This document shows positions 22,399-34,700 of a stretch of DNA of 64,000 nt, one piece after another (position 1 is the first letter of the stretch; each line of letters begins with the position of its first letter). The DNA comes from Gonapodya prolifera JEL478 (taxonomy: Eukaryota > Monoblepharomycota > Monoblepharidomycetes > Monoblepharidales > Gonapodyaceae): NCBI GenBank assembly GCA_001574975.1, contig KQ965799.1, forward strand, positions 186,001-250,000. The letters are read 5' to 3'. The translations under genes were made by a program, and so were the position numbers. The notes under the pieces are model-generated. The model saw only the letters and a program-made list of their open reading frames with translations, made no database searches and was not told the origin of the DNA.

Positions 22399-24424
22399 TT
22401 ATGCACTCGCACGCGGAGGAGAAATCCACGCTTGTGGTGAGCTCTCCTCGCCGCTTTCCGACTGCGAGATGCCCGAGAGGAGTCCCTCCTTGCGCCAGCC
22501 CTGGAAACAAAGCCAAAGAGGCATCATCACGCTGATCAATTGCTGTCCCAAATATCACCACTGGTAGGGAACTCACGTGCTGGAGCACTGTCGTCACGAA
22601 CCCGAGTGGCATTGGTCTTGCAAACCTGCGCTGCACTTGCACGAGCGAATTATAGATGGGATCAAAGTGCGTCACGTCCACGTCAGCAAGAACGGCGTTT
22701 TGTTCTGGGATTGCAGTTGCGGATTTGTCGTCAGTGTTACACATATCTTTGAGTGGAAAACGAAAGTGTTGCTCACTATATGTGTTCGTCTCGCCCCCCT
22801 CTGTGTTGAACGGAACATGACCCTTCCAAGACACAAAAAACCAATGAGGGTGTGGAACGAACTTTGCGACAAGCAGAACATACCCGCGTCCACGCAACTC
22901 TCTGTCTCTCCCAATGCGACACTCCCGTCTCCTCGACACGTGCCTCTGTGTCGTCTCCACCCTCGTGATCGACACCGCCACCACCACCGCCGTCCTCCGG
23001 TGCACCTTCCATCACAACCTCGGTTCCCGACGTGGGATTACTGATGGTGCTCCGCGTGCTTGCCCTGGACACTGACAGCGGCCCACGGGCGTACGGTGTG
23101 GCAACCAAACTAGGCCCAGCGCCCAGCTCCTCATCTGCAAAGCTCAATGACACTGGAGAAGAAGTCGTTGCGAACATGGACGGGCTCAGGTCGGGGCTCC
23201 TCGACCCTCGCAGACTACGTGCCCCTATTGCGCCCACGACGCGCGGCGATTTGGGTCGCGGACGACCCGTTCCTACAGGGAATGTGGACGGGCGAGGTGG
23301 GATGTGCAACGGGCTACGAGCACGGGTGGGTTCAGGTCCAACCGCAAGGTTCGATGGGTAAGGTCCTGAGTAGTACCGAGCGCTTGGCACGGCGTCCGAA
23401 AGGGCTTCCGGAGAGGGGAGAGCGTGTGCACTTTGCTGGTTTGAAAGCCCTAGGTCCAGCTCTATTCCAGGGTACCCCATACTTGACCACGCAATATGAG
23501 GACCAGACCCACGTGCCGCCGTTTCCGCGACCGCATCGCCACCCATCGTTTGCGCGAACTCAGGTGAGGCACTGGATGCTGGTCTTAAGGCATCGGACCT
23601 GAAAACTGTCGCGCCAGCCTCTTCCCCCGCGTTGCCGCTTTGAAGAGTGGCGTCAGCGGCGCCAAAGTAGGGCGCTAGGTGCACGGGGGGGTGCGTCTGT
23701 GTGGTCGTGTGGATTGGGTCGCCAGGGTTCGGTGAAGTGTCAAGTGTGGGGACGGGAGAGCCCATCATTTGGAATTGTAGTTGGTAGTGCTGGTGTTGGT
23801 GGTGTAAATACTAACGAGGTAAAATCAGGCATTGAGAGAGGGGGAAACAAATTGTGGTCACGCAAAAGAACGTACTTGTGCAAGCGAGTATGGTATTTGA
23901 GGAGGCATTGGTGGTTCGAATGGATACGCCCGCGGGATCTGATACGTTGCTGTTTGGTGCGAGGCAGGAAGGGAGAAGGCATGGGGCAGTGCTGGGACGG
24001 GATACGTTGAGAGTGGCATCGTGGAGAACATTGCAGGGTGCTGACGGTCCATGTGGAGGTCTCCAACGACCGAGTGGATGTCCAGGATGGGGTGAGAATT
24101 ACATGAAGGAGGTAAGCCGGAGACAGTAGACAGTGGTGGGTATCCCAGGCTCTCCTCGTCCACGTCGGGAGGGGGCGACCGTTCCTGGACATAAGGGGCT
24201 CGTCCAGGCAGTTGGAGGCAACTCTGCGAGGCAGGCGAGTGCGCGGCGGGAGTCGGAACGAGTTTCTGCGACTGGTCCGCCATGTGTCCGCCGGGGTCTG
24301 GTGGGATGGAAACACCGACGGACGAGGGAGGGAAGAAATGGTGTACGACGTGGTGGTGGACGACGTGGATTTCCGTGGGGAGTTGCGGCTGCTGCGGGGA
24401 GTGCGACGGAGAGCCGGACGACAT
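22399..24424 (-). CDS. proline/serine-rich protein of unknown function
   Basis: I do not recognise the family. ATG 24424 gives MSSGSPSHSPQQPQLPTEIH and an N-terminal region rich in Pro, His and Ser. A GTACGT donor near 23873 and a TTAG acceptor near 23808 lead to a second long low-complexity exon ending near DTEARVEETG. Further exons give FDPIYNSLVQVQRRFARPMP and GFVTTVLQH, then GWRKEGLLSGISQSESGEE, ending at the stop at 22399. Only this C-terminal ~60 residues looks folded and conserved in style. The long disordered region suggests a scaffold or regulatory protein. It starts 141 bp from the divergent SUZ-protein gene. Exon joins between 22,780 and 22,930 are uncertain. Confidence 0.55.
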
Positions 24425-24565
24425 GGTGCGTAGGCAGTCGCGCGAGCGTGCGAGGCTGCAGTAGGTGAGGTGGTGGGAGAGGATTTGGGAAGAATTGGAG
24501 CTGTGGTCCGACTACTGGTATCGCATTTATTATTTGTATATCCATCGGGAAACCAAAGGACAACG

Positions 24566-24945
24566 ATGGCAGACGACGAGGAGGATTGGGAGAAGGCAGC
24601 GGAGATAACGCCAAAGAGTCAGAAGAGTGACACGAAGGCTCCAAAACCGTCGTTTGCTGAAACAATGTGAGTGTGCGACAAATGGCCGAGTGTTGCTGTG
24701 AGTTGCTCATTTCGCAACGGGACAGCGCCCCAATCCAGATAAAGATCGCGGACGGGTCGCAACAGATTGAAATTCAACCGTCCGTGAAGCTGCTGAAGCG
24801 CAACGCAGACGCCAAACCGGCCACCCCCCCGCCGGACCGACAAACGCCCCCGCCCAAGTCATTGGAGCAGCGCCAGTTGGACTACGTGACTGCACGGAGC
24901 AAGATATTTGGAGAGTCAGGTCAGCCACCCGCGAAATCTTCATGA
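24566..24945 (+). CDS. SZRD1-like protein with a SUZ domain
   Basis: This is a small acidic-start protein (MADDEEDWEKAAEI) of the SZRD1 type. SUZ domains bind RNA and occur in R3H-SUZ and CARHSP-type proteins. Exons 24566-24666 and 24726-24945 join across a 59-nt intron (GTGAGT donor, GGGACAG acceptor), giving AETIAPIQIKIADG. The central LLKRNADAKPATPPPDRQTP is followed by the SUZ signature PPPKSLEQRQLDYVTARSKI and FGES, as in SZRD1 (PVKSLAQREAEYAEAR). The product of about 106 residues is shorter than human SZRD1 (~150), ending soon after the SUZ motif. It is convergent with the SWT1-like gene. Confidence 0.75.
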
Positions 24946-25249
24946 TATGTATATTCCCCCCCTCCACTCTGCATCTCGCGGACTGTAGTCGAGCTCAGTA
25001 TCTTCTCGCACATTATTGTCATTGTATTACCACGAGCCAATGTATCAGTGAATGAAACACATGATGATGTAGTTCCCTCACAACGCCCCAGGGACCAAAA
25101 TGTCTGGCTCAGAATCGTATCTCACACGTCGATGATGTATATCGTCCACCTTCCACAGTCCATATGTCTATAAAGCTCGGAATCATATCGCAAAGTAAAG
25201 TCATAATGTCACCAAAAGTCAATGTATCAGCGAAGAAAAGTCTTCATCA

Positions 25250-28100
25250 TCAAATACCCCCTATCCGCATCCACGACCCCAACGCACTAGGTAGCGACAT
25301 CCCGTCCCCCGATGCCGCCACCGTACTCCCCACCGGCGGTGGCGGTGGCGGATCTCCCGTCATCAGTTCCCTGAGCTTGGCAAACCGATGCCCTCCATCT
25401 ACCTTGTCCATCCGATCCAACTCGGGAAGCATCTCCTCAACGCGCTCCACGAGCGCCACGATCGAGTCCACTAGCGTTCTGGCCTTATCCGCGTGCCGCT
25501 TGAGTGTGTGCACGCCGTTGAGCCCCTCGGCCTGGTTCCGCGCGCTTGTGACCCGGGTGGCGATGGAGTTGGACAGCTTGGTGGTGTGCACGGACGTATC
25601 TGTGAGAAAGTTACCCAGCGTGCTCTGGCGCGGTCAAGCAGGAGTGGAGTGGATGTTTGGGGATACGGGGGAGTTCATATGAAGCCTCGCACAGCACACA
25701 CATAAGAGTGCAGGGAATCCCAAATGGGCTACGCACCTGATCGTTGGACACGACCTCCGCGCACGCCCGCATATGGGACTGCAGCGCAGCTACGATGTTG
25801 AGCATAGGTTCGGCGTCCAGGGAAACTGGCCAGTGCAAACAAGCGCAAGGTCAGGACGGTGTAGAAAGAGAAGTACAAATGGGAGATCAACAAACATGGG
25901 AGGTCGTCCTGACTCGAGCTCGACGCTTGTCTCAAAAATGCAGGGAGTACCAGTGCGGACTGCGCGGAGGGGCGGATGATGGGCTCGAACTGAATTGAAT
26001 GAAAAGTGAAAAGGACGTAAGCATTCAAACAGCCGACCAAAACAAACACAACCACGAAATAAGCCGCCTGATAAAAGCAACATACTGACAGCCGGAACCT
26101 CCTTTAGCAGCTCCAACACGTCCCTGTTGTCCCGCCCGTCCTCGGACGCGGACGCGGACGCGAAAGCAGGGACGACCGTGCCGTCGTGAACGGTGACAAA
26201 CCCACGTTGCTCCAACGTCTCTCTGGCCTTATCCCTTTGCGCTTGCGCCTGTGTCTGCGTCTTGCCGCCCGCTTTCTCCGCTGCGGACAGCTCCGGAGTA
26301 AGTTCGCCGCGCGGCTGGGAGCCCTCGCCCAGAGGATGTTGCAGCCCGAACACGTCAAAGGGAGCGAAACTAGTTTTGGAGGGAAACCATGAGGCGAAGT
26401 TGGAGAGCGAGAACAGGTCTGTTTGGGAGGGTTTCACCGCGTGCGCGTGCGATGGGGGATCGACAGTATCATGGGTGGATGGCTCGCTCGGTGGAGATAG
26501 CGGAGGCTCGTCCTTCTGAAGGAGTTCGTCTGCGTCGTCAGATACAATCAATGTTGGGGCAGGGGTCAGAGGTTCGACCGTTTCGACTCCAGTCTCTCCG
26601 GTCTCTGTCCCTTTCTCTGTCCCCGTCGCCGTCGCCGTCGCCGTCGCAACAGCAGGCACCGACGTCCCCGTCCGCATCCCCACAGCAGTCTGTGCCGTTC
26701 CCGCCGCCGCCACCACCTCGCTCTCACCCGCCGTCCTCACATCAAGCCCCCTGGCTTCCCTCCCGCGAGCCTCACCCTCGGGCGGCGACTCGGGCGCGGT
26801 AACGAGACTGTCCCCGTCGCTCGCCTGTGACACCGTATCCTCCGCCGACGCCGTCGATGGCGGGCGCTCGGGGCGTCCAAACATCCGGCGGGGTACGAGT
26901 GCGGTCGGGGAGGCTGCGGCTGCAGCTTGGCTGCGGCGCCGCCCCGTCGTCAAGCCACCGTCCGGGGAGTCCCGCACGCGGCTCTTTTCATTCTCGTGCC
27001 ACTCGGCCAGAAGGCGGTGCAGTGTCTCGGGAGGCATTGTGGGAACGCCGCGGGAGGAGGCTTTCTTGGCCAGTCGCTTGTCGCGGGTCAGGAGGACGGT
27101 GGGAGGCTTCGAGTCTGCGTCGGCAACGGTGGCGGTGGTGGTTGTGGTGGAGGGTGATGGTCCGAGATGCGAAGGCCGCCTATAGAGTGGGGCTGACGAG
27201 CACACGTCCAGAATGGCGTCGTCGGTGGGTACGCTGGCGTCTTCGGACATGACGGCGTCCCAGGAGGGAAGGATCCGCGAACGGTACTGGATGAACAGCC
27301 CGCGTTGCAGCTGCTGCTGGGCGTCGGGGTCTCGGTCCTTCTCAATTTCCCGCTCGCGTTCGCGCTGCCGTTCTCTTTCTCGCTCCCGCTCCCTCTCCCT
27401 CTCACGCGCCGCCTCGCTCACCGGGAGTTTGTTGGGACTCACAAAGGCCCGCTTGAGCAATGACGACCCAGAATCGTCCCTCCTCCCCGCCCCCGGCCCC
27501 GCCCCAGCTCCCCCCGCCGCCGCTGCCGCCACCGCCGCTTTCCGCGCGGCAATCTCACGCTGCACGAACGCAAGCGCGGCAACGGCTGCCGGGTCGTTGA
27601 GGCGGGCAAGACCGGAGAGCTCCCGTGCGACGCGGGCGGGGATCGCGAGCGAGCGGCGCGCATCGAGGAGGAGGCGGATCGTGGGCAGGTGCTCGGTGAG
27701 CACGGTTGTGTCGGCGACGAAGTGCGTTTGGGGGGGTGGGAGGGTCGTGTGGGTGTGGACTGGTGGTAGCTCGTCGGTGGAGAGCGAGGCCGGAGAGGGA
27801 GAGGGAGGAGTTGGAGCGTGACTGACGACAAACGATGGCGGCGGAGTCGGGGGATCCCATGGTGGATCGGTGTCTCCCAAGTCCAAGCCGCCAATCGCGT
27901 CCGCGAGTGCAGCAGCAATGTCCTGCGAAACGGGGACGAATCAGGGATTTTCATAGTCGATAGAGGGCACGGCAGCACGAGCGTGGACAGAGAAGCGCCA
28001 TCTGGGGCACGTACTGACCGGGTTGCCGTCCCATATCGTCGGTGGGTTCATTTGGTTCGGTGGTCACCTGTCCGGTTGCGAAGATGGCCGACACGTTCAT
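25250..28100 (-). CDS. SWT1: SWT1-like PIN-domain RNA endonuclease
   Basis: Swt1 is a nuclear PIN endonuclease linked to perinuclear mRNP quality control. The probable start is ATG 28100 (MNVSAIFATGQ, exon 28068-28100), joined in phase to the acceptor at 27922. The PIN domain has the expected acidic residues: D in FVADTTVL, E in ARVARELSGL, DD in PTDDAILDVC and D in VLLTRDKRLAKKA. It is interrupted by a long Ala/Gly and (RE)n-rich charged insert, about 26 residues of nearly pure Arg/Glu/Gln. A long disordered middle follows, then exons with LDAEPMLNIVAALQSHMRAC and TRVTSARNQAEGLNG, a helical C-terminal domain as in SWT1. The stop is at 25250. Codon use is strongly GC-rich, and long opposite-strand frames are shadows. 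Confidence 0.72.
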
Positions 28101-28372
28101 AACATGGACAGCCACGGCAAATATAAATGTAATTACTACCTTTCGTGACGGGCAAGTTCTTTTTAAATCAAGCGGGGTGCCGCTCTCTCTTGTGCGAGAG
28201 GTCGAGAAACAGCAGATTTCATGAGGAGGACACGCAGCTGTTGCAGTGTTATGTCATGGTACACTCTTGAACAGTGGTGGTTGAATTTTTGGTAAGGAAC
28301 AGGCCTACTTGAGGGAGGGGGCCTCAGTTACGCCTGAGGCCAAGATCTGGCAAGGATTGCCCTTCCCACGAC
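28101..28372. promoter_or_regulatory. shared upstream region of the SWT1-like and LRR-TM-SH3 genes
   Basis: The 272-bp gap separates two divergent start codons (28100 on minus, 28373 on plus). It must contain both core promoters. No TATA box or other element stands out. Confidence 0.5.
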
Positions 28373-30064
28373 GATGAAGAGACTGGACCCGTTGTGCCTG
28401 ACGGCCATTGCTATTCTCTGTTTCAGCACGTCGCTGCCACGGACGTTTGGCCAGACCCATGCCAGCGATTGCGCGCCGTTCGAAAATATCTTCGACCAAT
28501 CGGGCAAATCCCTCCCGTGGACACGCGGCTCCTGTTGCGGATACAAGTCGAATGCCATCGATCCACAAAACAACGCTGATCATGGATTCTCGTGCCAAGG
28601 AACCCGGGTGGTCGGGGTCTACTTGTGGCAGCTTGGATTGTCCGGGACGATACCCAGTCTGGCAGCGGTCTCTCGCTGTTGACGAATCTATCAATTTCAA
28701 ATAGTATGTGCTGTGCGACATGGAATCGATCCGCTCACTGTCATTTACATGCCTCTTCGTTTGTGTTAAGACGCGAAGTCGGGCCCGTTACCCGACCTGT
28801 CATCAAATACCGCACTAAGCTGGGTCTGGCTCTTCAGTAATGCGCTGACTGGGAGTATTCCCGACTTGTCCAACTTCAGAAGCTTGGTAGTGAGTCTCTG
28901 CAATGTCTTGTTTTTCTACATCTTGGTTCAAAACTCACTACACACAACATCAGGACCTGTCGCTTTCCAAAAATCAACTCTATGGCAACGTCGACGGGAA
29001 GATCCCGTCCACCATCCAAACATGTTCGCTTGTTGAAGGCCCCTCAAACCCCGACCTCTTCTCTTGTGTGAACAATGTGCCAAGCGCCTGTCTCCTTAAC
29101 CAACGATACCCATCCGCAATCCGTGTCCTGTTGCTTCAGCTTCCTCGAGTCTTGTTCCCCAAATCACCGTATCAGGCACAGGTAGCACCATCCCCGCAGT
29201 CTCGGCCCCGAGTGGTGGCAGCACCACAATTTCGGCAACGGGTGGTAGCACCCCCGCAGCTGCACCACCTGCCACAGGTGATACATCTGCACCATCGTCC
29301 AGTGCCCCGATTGCTTTCATTGTCGGAGGGGTGGTCGCGGGCGCTGTTCTGGTGGGAGTGACAGGGGTGGCGATGTGGTATATTGGATATAGAAGCGGTA
29401 AGAGCCCATCGAGAGCGAAAGGTGAGTTCGAGGTTGAGTTATTCCGGAGAAAGAAGCTTTTGACACTCGTGCAGAAGACCCCTCCCACCAGTGGCAGCCT
29501 GATCGGTCTCAAATCCAGTACCAGCCGCTCCCAGTCCCGAAAGCTGAGCCCGTCAAGCAAGACGTTGCGGCTGCTGTGGTGCTCCCCATCCCCATAGTTG
29601 AAAATGCCGTACCATCAAAGCAGGTTCGTCTTGAGATGCGTCAGCGCGATTCCGTCTGTCAACGCCTTCACGGATTTCAAATTTGGCTTTTCTTGTTGCT
29701 AGTCGCATTGGTGAGTTGCATCCATCCACATGATTTGCACAACTGCAAAATAGTTGAGACGCCGAGCTTTACCAGGTTCTTCAACAAAATTGCTGGCCCT
29801 CAAAGCCTCCTGAACAGCACGAGCACTCTTTACTACGGTGAACGCTTGGTCGTGTGTCAAGATGTGAGCTCACACGTCTGAGGTTGGACAATTCCCACGG
29901 GCCACGCACACTGCTAATAAATCTCCCATCAGTTCATTCCATTCAGTGATGATGAAATTGCGATAAAGTATGGTGACGTTGTCAGCCTCAAAACAATCTA
30001 TTGCGATGGCTGGGGAATAGTGGAGAATTTGCGAACGAACGAATATGGCGTGGTTCCACTGTGA
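28373..30064 (+). CDS. secreted-LRR / transmembrane / cytoplasmic SH3 protein
   Basis: ATG 28373 gives a signal peptide (KRLDPLCLTAIAILCFSTSL). A Cys-capped LRR N-cap follows (WTRGSCCGYKS), then LRR segments LGLSGTIPSL, LLTNLSISN, NALTGSIPDLSNFRSL and LSLSKNQLYG. A Ser/Thr-rich stalk leads to a TM helix (AFIVGGVVAGAVLVGVTGV). The cytoplasmic part ends in an SH3-like domain, ERLVVCQD plus FIPFSDDEIAIKYGDVV and DGWGIVENL...GVVPL, assembled over an intron (donor GTGAGC near 29860, acceptor CATCAG near 29931). No kinase domain is present. Such a layout would couple surface recognition to SH3-dependent cytoskeletal partners. The reading near 28660-28690 between the first LRRs is unresolved, so the model is approximate there. 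Confidence 0.65.
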
Positions 30065-30908
30065 TCGCTGTCATTCGCCTTGTCTGCACCACCTCTGACC
30101 TCACCATGCTTTGAAAATATGCACGTATCAGCGACTGTCTGAATTTCGACACTTCCACGTACCCTCGTTTCGTTTCGGCCCACTCACTCCACGCATGGAG
30201 TCTGGACTCTCCGAAGTACGAACCCAGGTGCTCAGTGATCGACTCACCGTGAATGGAGGGTCCGCCTTTCCCTTTCCCTCGTCTGATGGTCCGCGAGCCA
30301 CCCCGCACGAGTATCAGAGCTCGAATGAGAGTTGGGGCACTCAGGTAAACATGGAGACTTCTGGAATTCTGCGACGTAATATTTACGACGTCGACTCGTA
30401 TAGGCTCTTGATGTTGGTTGTCCTGTCACGCCTGGGGACCGCGGTTGACGCCATGCCAAAGAATTGTGCAACATTTGAACAAGTCGTGCCTCGTACGTAA
30501 AATGCAACGAATTACTGGAAAATTATGTTACCCGTGGGAGAGGAGCATATCTAATTATTAATTTAATGACTTATTCGGGAAAGTAGAATCCAAAGTGTTC
30601 AATGTTCAAAAGTTTAGCGGGGATGTAATTGCTACCCAAGGTGCTCAATATAAAAACACCTCTGGCAAGCGTGGAAAGTGAGTCGGGAGGCGGTCTACCA
30701 TTTCTTTCACCTTGTCGACTCTCACGTCTGCACGTCTGCACGTCTACGCCAAGGACGAAGGACGTAGTTTCATGGGCAGGTTGGTGTTTTAATAGCAAAG
30801 TGTGTACACGTGTATACATTCGACCACCGTCGACGCTCGACACTCGACACGGCTTGTCTGGTGCTCTCGACTCGAGCGCCTTTACACTCCATGACCCTCC
30901 TCGCCAAC
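30065..30908. other. intergenic region
   Basis: About 840 bases lie between two convergent genes. I see only a short CACGTCTG(C) triplication near 30723-30745 and no gene or mobile element. Confidence 0.5.
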
Positions 30909-31505
30909 CTAGTGCGCGTGGGCATGCGCGTCCTCACCCCCGGCAGCCTCAGCCTTTGCCCTCCGCTCGACCAAGCGAAGTCGCTGGGCGTCGAGTCTCG
31001 TCAGCTGCCTCTCGCGGTACGATCTGACGTTGTAGCCGATGAGGACTGCCAGACTGCCGGCCAGGACGTGCGTGTGGGGTCCTAGAGGATGTTGGAACGG
31101 GGTGGGGAGGGGCCGGGTTTGTGTGCGGGTAGGGTCAGCGTGAGAGATCGCTCGAACAACGGAGCACCGCGGGGGGCATTGCAAGACATCCGATGGGTGG
31201 AACAGTGCCACGGATGGACCTCTGGCCGTGCCTTGCGTGGTGCAACCCGCCCAACGTACCGTCAAAGTAGGGTCTGCGCTGCAGAGCGAGGGAAAACGCG
31301 CGGGTAAAGACCTGCGACACAATATCCGCGACGGAAGAAGTGAGTGCGTACGGGGATGGCGCGCGGGGGGGTGAGAGTGCGGGTTGAGTGCGACAGGTCA
31401 GCAACACAGCGCGCAGTCGCCCACGCGTCTCCCCTCAGCGCCACTCACGCCCGTCGCGGCCCACGCGGCAAGGTACAGCGTGTTGTCTCGCTCGCCGGTC
31501 GCCAT
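30909..31505 (-). CDS. small two-helix mitochondrial-type membrane protein (possibly complex I B14.5b/NDUFC2-like)
   Basis: Exons 31449-31505, 31260-31311 and 30909-31081 join in phase to a protein of about 93 residues: MATGERDNTLYLAAWAATG, VFTRAFSLALQRRPYFDG, then PHTHVLAGSLAVLIGYNV and a basic helical tail ending HAHAH. Two predicted TM helices flank an RRP-type basic loop. This resembles the layout of NDUFC2/B14.5b-type accessory subunits (a helix, RRP motif, G-H-x-L, second helix, charged tail). The similarity is topological and weak, so another small inner-membrane protein is possible. It is divergent from TRA1, 239 bp away. Confidence 0.45.
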
Positions 31506-31744
31506 GATCACTGCTGTTCCTTTGTGCTGCGGTCGGAATCCGTGGCCGGTGCCCTTGCGCACACTCGCGCACTCCCTTTTGCCGCATATTTTGTGCACCC
31601 TTCGTCCCGCATTCCTCCACTCATCCGCGCATCACTCTGCGATCCTGTCCGCCGCGCGCACTCCCGCGGTGCTGAAGTCGCCCTGCTGACCGTCTGAGAA
31701 CGGGTTGCCGCCTGCTTCCCATCTCTCCTACTCGCTCCGGCACA

Positions 31745-34700
31745 ATGGTTTCGGCACGTCTGACATCGCCCGCAGACCTGGCAAATGCTGCATCAAAGCT
31801 GGCAGACCCTGCGGTCGGTGAGTGTGGCACTGTCTTGTCCCGCTTCCGTTTGGAATGGCCGACGACTTGGAGCTCGCTCTTACCTTTACCATTCCTACCC
31901 CCATTACCCCCCTCCCCCACCTTCACCAGACATTTCCGTCAAAATCCGCATCGTCAGCGACATCAAAGAATCCCTCGAGCTCTTCCAGTCCGCCGACTTC
32001 CTGGCCCTGCTGGACGTGCTCGTGCCAGCCTTCGAGTCCATTCTCACGTCCACCGTGCCCACAATCAACACCAACACCGAGGTCCACAGGCTCCGAAACC
32101 AGACGCTCGAAGTCCTCTCGCGCTTCCCCCCGCACGAAGGGTTCAAGGACCACGCTCTTCGCCTCGCAAAGACGCTCCTCGATGTCCTCAAGACCGACAA
32201 CGAGGACAATGGTGCAGTTTGTCTCAGGACGATCGTGGAGATGCATAAGACGTACAGGCAGCTGCTCGAAGAGGAGGTCAAACCGCTTATGGACATTGTC
32301 CATACAATGTACGAGAACATGGTCACAGCGGTCAATGATACCTTCGACATCACGTGGAATGCAAACTCGCCCGACGTAAGCACCTTCCCATTTCTTCATT
32401 GCATTGCATTGGAATTCCCACTCGGTTTTACAATTTCTTCCATTTCTGCAATTGCATTTGAATTCACTTGACCTTGAATCGACATTGCCATTTCTTTCTT
32501 TAATTCCATGTGAATCCAATTTTTCTCACTCGTCTACTTCTTGATTTCATTTCAACTCACTTTACTCCTTCAATTTTTGATTGCATTTATATTTCACGTT
32601 ACTCAAATGTTCATTTTGTTACATTTCTTCTTCGTTTGTATCTCTATCCACTTTACTCCTTCCTTCCATTTCTTTGATTTCATCGATTGCATTTGAATCC
32701 ACTTTGCTCTTGCTTCCATTTGTTTGATTTCGTCGATTGCACTTGAATCCATTTTACTCTTGCTTCCGTTTGTTTGATTTCGTCGATTGCACTTGAATCC
32801 ATTTTACTCTTGCTTCCGTTTGTTTGATTTCGTCGATTGCATTTGAATCCTCCTTTACCCCCACCTCCACGTCACCAGCCCCCACCCCAAGGCACGAACC
32901 CCCAAAACATCGCCTCGACCTCCCCCGGTGAATCCGAGCACGCGCAAAGCACAGCCGCGCAACGCATCTCGGAGCGCGACCGGGACAAACCCAACTGGCT
33001 CGCGCACAGCCTGTTCAGCTTCAAGGTCCTCAAGGAGTGCCCCATCAATATCGTCATGCTGCTCCAGGTCTATAAGAAGCTCACGCTGTCTACGATTGAG
33101 CAGTTTGTGCCGCTTATTATCAATGTGAGAAGATTGTGCTGTTTTTTTGTGGAGGGGGGGGGGGGGCGCCGGGTGATGGTGGTGGTGGTGGTGGTGTGAG
33201 CCGAGCCGGGGTCGTTCACTTCCGCGACCCCTCTTTTGTTTGCATCTTTTTTAAACCGACCTCCTCCCTCGACCGTCCTCTCACTTTCCCATGCCAACCC
33301 CGCATTCGCAGGTCCTCGCCCTGCAACCCAACGCGCAAAAGATCGCGCACGACGAAGCCGCCGAGCGGGGCGAGATCTTCGTCGGGGTCAGCCCCAACAT
33401 CAAGAACCGTGGCGCGTATGGCGAGTTCAAGAGCATGCAGATCAAGGTTCGTCCCGTCGCGGTCTCGCCCGCCGTCCCTTTCTCGCCTCACGTACACCCT
33501 CACCTGTCGTGTCAACCAACCGCGTCATCGAACCACGCCAGACCTTGTCGTTTATCGCCTACATCCTGCGCAACTTTATTCAGAACCTCAAACCTTACCA
33601 GCAGAAGATCGCCGAGGGCGTCATGGCGCTCATGAAGGACTGTCCGCCCGAGATGTCTGCGATCCGAAAGGTGGGCACTGCCTTTCCGCTGTTTTCGACT
33701 CAGGAACATCGTGTGACACAAGACACAACGTGAACGACATCCAGGAACTCCTCGTCGCGACGCGTCACATCTGGGCAAGCGAGTTCCGCTCCTCCTTCGT
33801 CCCGCACATCGACACTCTCCTGAACGAGAAAGTCGTCGTCGGGACAGGCGTCACGTCGCGGGAAACGTTGCGGTACGTTTTTGCCTTGACCCCACAATCC
33901 CTCATTTTTTGTTTTGGTGGGGTTCTAAATGCGCCCGACCCCCACCCCACACCAGCCCGCTGGCACACAGCTTCCTTGCGGATTTACTCCACCACGTGCG
34001 GATGGAACTGTCCCCCGTCCAGCTATCTCGCATCGTGTACACGTACGCGCGCAATCTACACGACTTCAGCTTCGCGCCGCAGATCCAGACCATGTGCTCC
34101 AAGCTGCTCCTGAACCTGATCGACTGCATCGATAAGCACTCGGCCTCCAAAGATGACAGTAAGGACGTCCCTTTTGCCTCGCACAACGCGCGTGTATCTT
34201 ACCACACGTGCGCCTTCCTTTGTGTTACGTCAGGTCGCAAACTGTTCATCAAGATTCTAGACGCCTTCGCCACGAAGCTGACGTCGATCGTCACGGCATA
34301 CCCGCTCATTTTGAAGTATAACAGTCGCAAGAAGGCACTCTCCAACAAGCGCACTGAGGACGAAAAGTTTGTCCCGGAGCCTGATATGTACCTCGAGCTA
34401 GAGTTCTTGCATCCGATCAAGTCCTATCAGGGACCATTTGATTCGTCGCAAGATGTTGTGAAAGGTTCGTTTTTGTCCTGCTTATTGAGGTTTCTGAACG
34501 CTGTTTTCTAATTGGCTCTGCCATTCCGAATATCACACGGCTCAATTCAGAGATGAAATTCCTCTTCCGAAACCTCGTGACGGGGATTAAAACCATCCTC
34601 ATCGCGATCCGAAGCAGCAACCCGCCCCCTCCGGAGCACATACAGTCGCAGAACGAATTCGACGCCTGGAACAGCGTGGCCCGTGGATTCACCGAGAGCG

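Noticed and set aside
26186-27821. Several long plus-strand frames opposite the SWT1-like gene
   Set aside because: They are low-complexity mirror images of Arg/Glu- and Pro/Ser-rich coding on the minus strand and match no family.
29598-29881. Possible kinase domain downstream of the LRR-TM segment
   Set aside because: No glycine loop, VAIK, HRD or DFG motif is present; the C-terminal part fits an SH3 fold instead.
32650-32852. Regular 50-bp repeats considered as a CRISPR array
   Set aside because: The units are contiguous with no unique spacers and lie in a eukaryotic intron.
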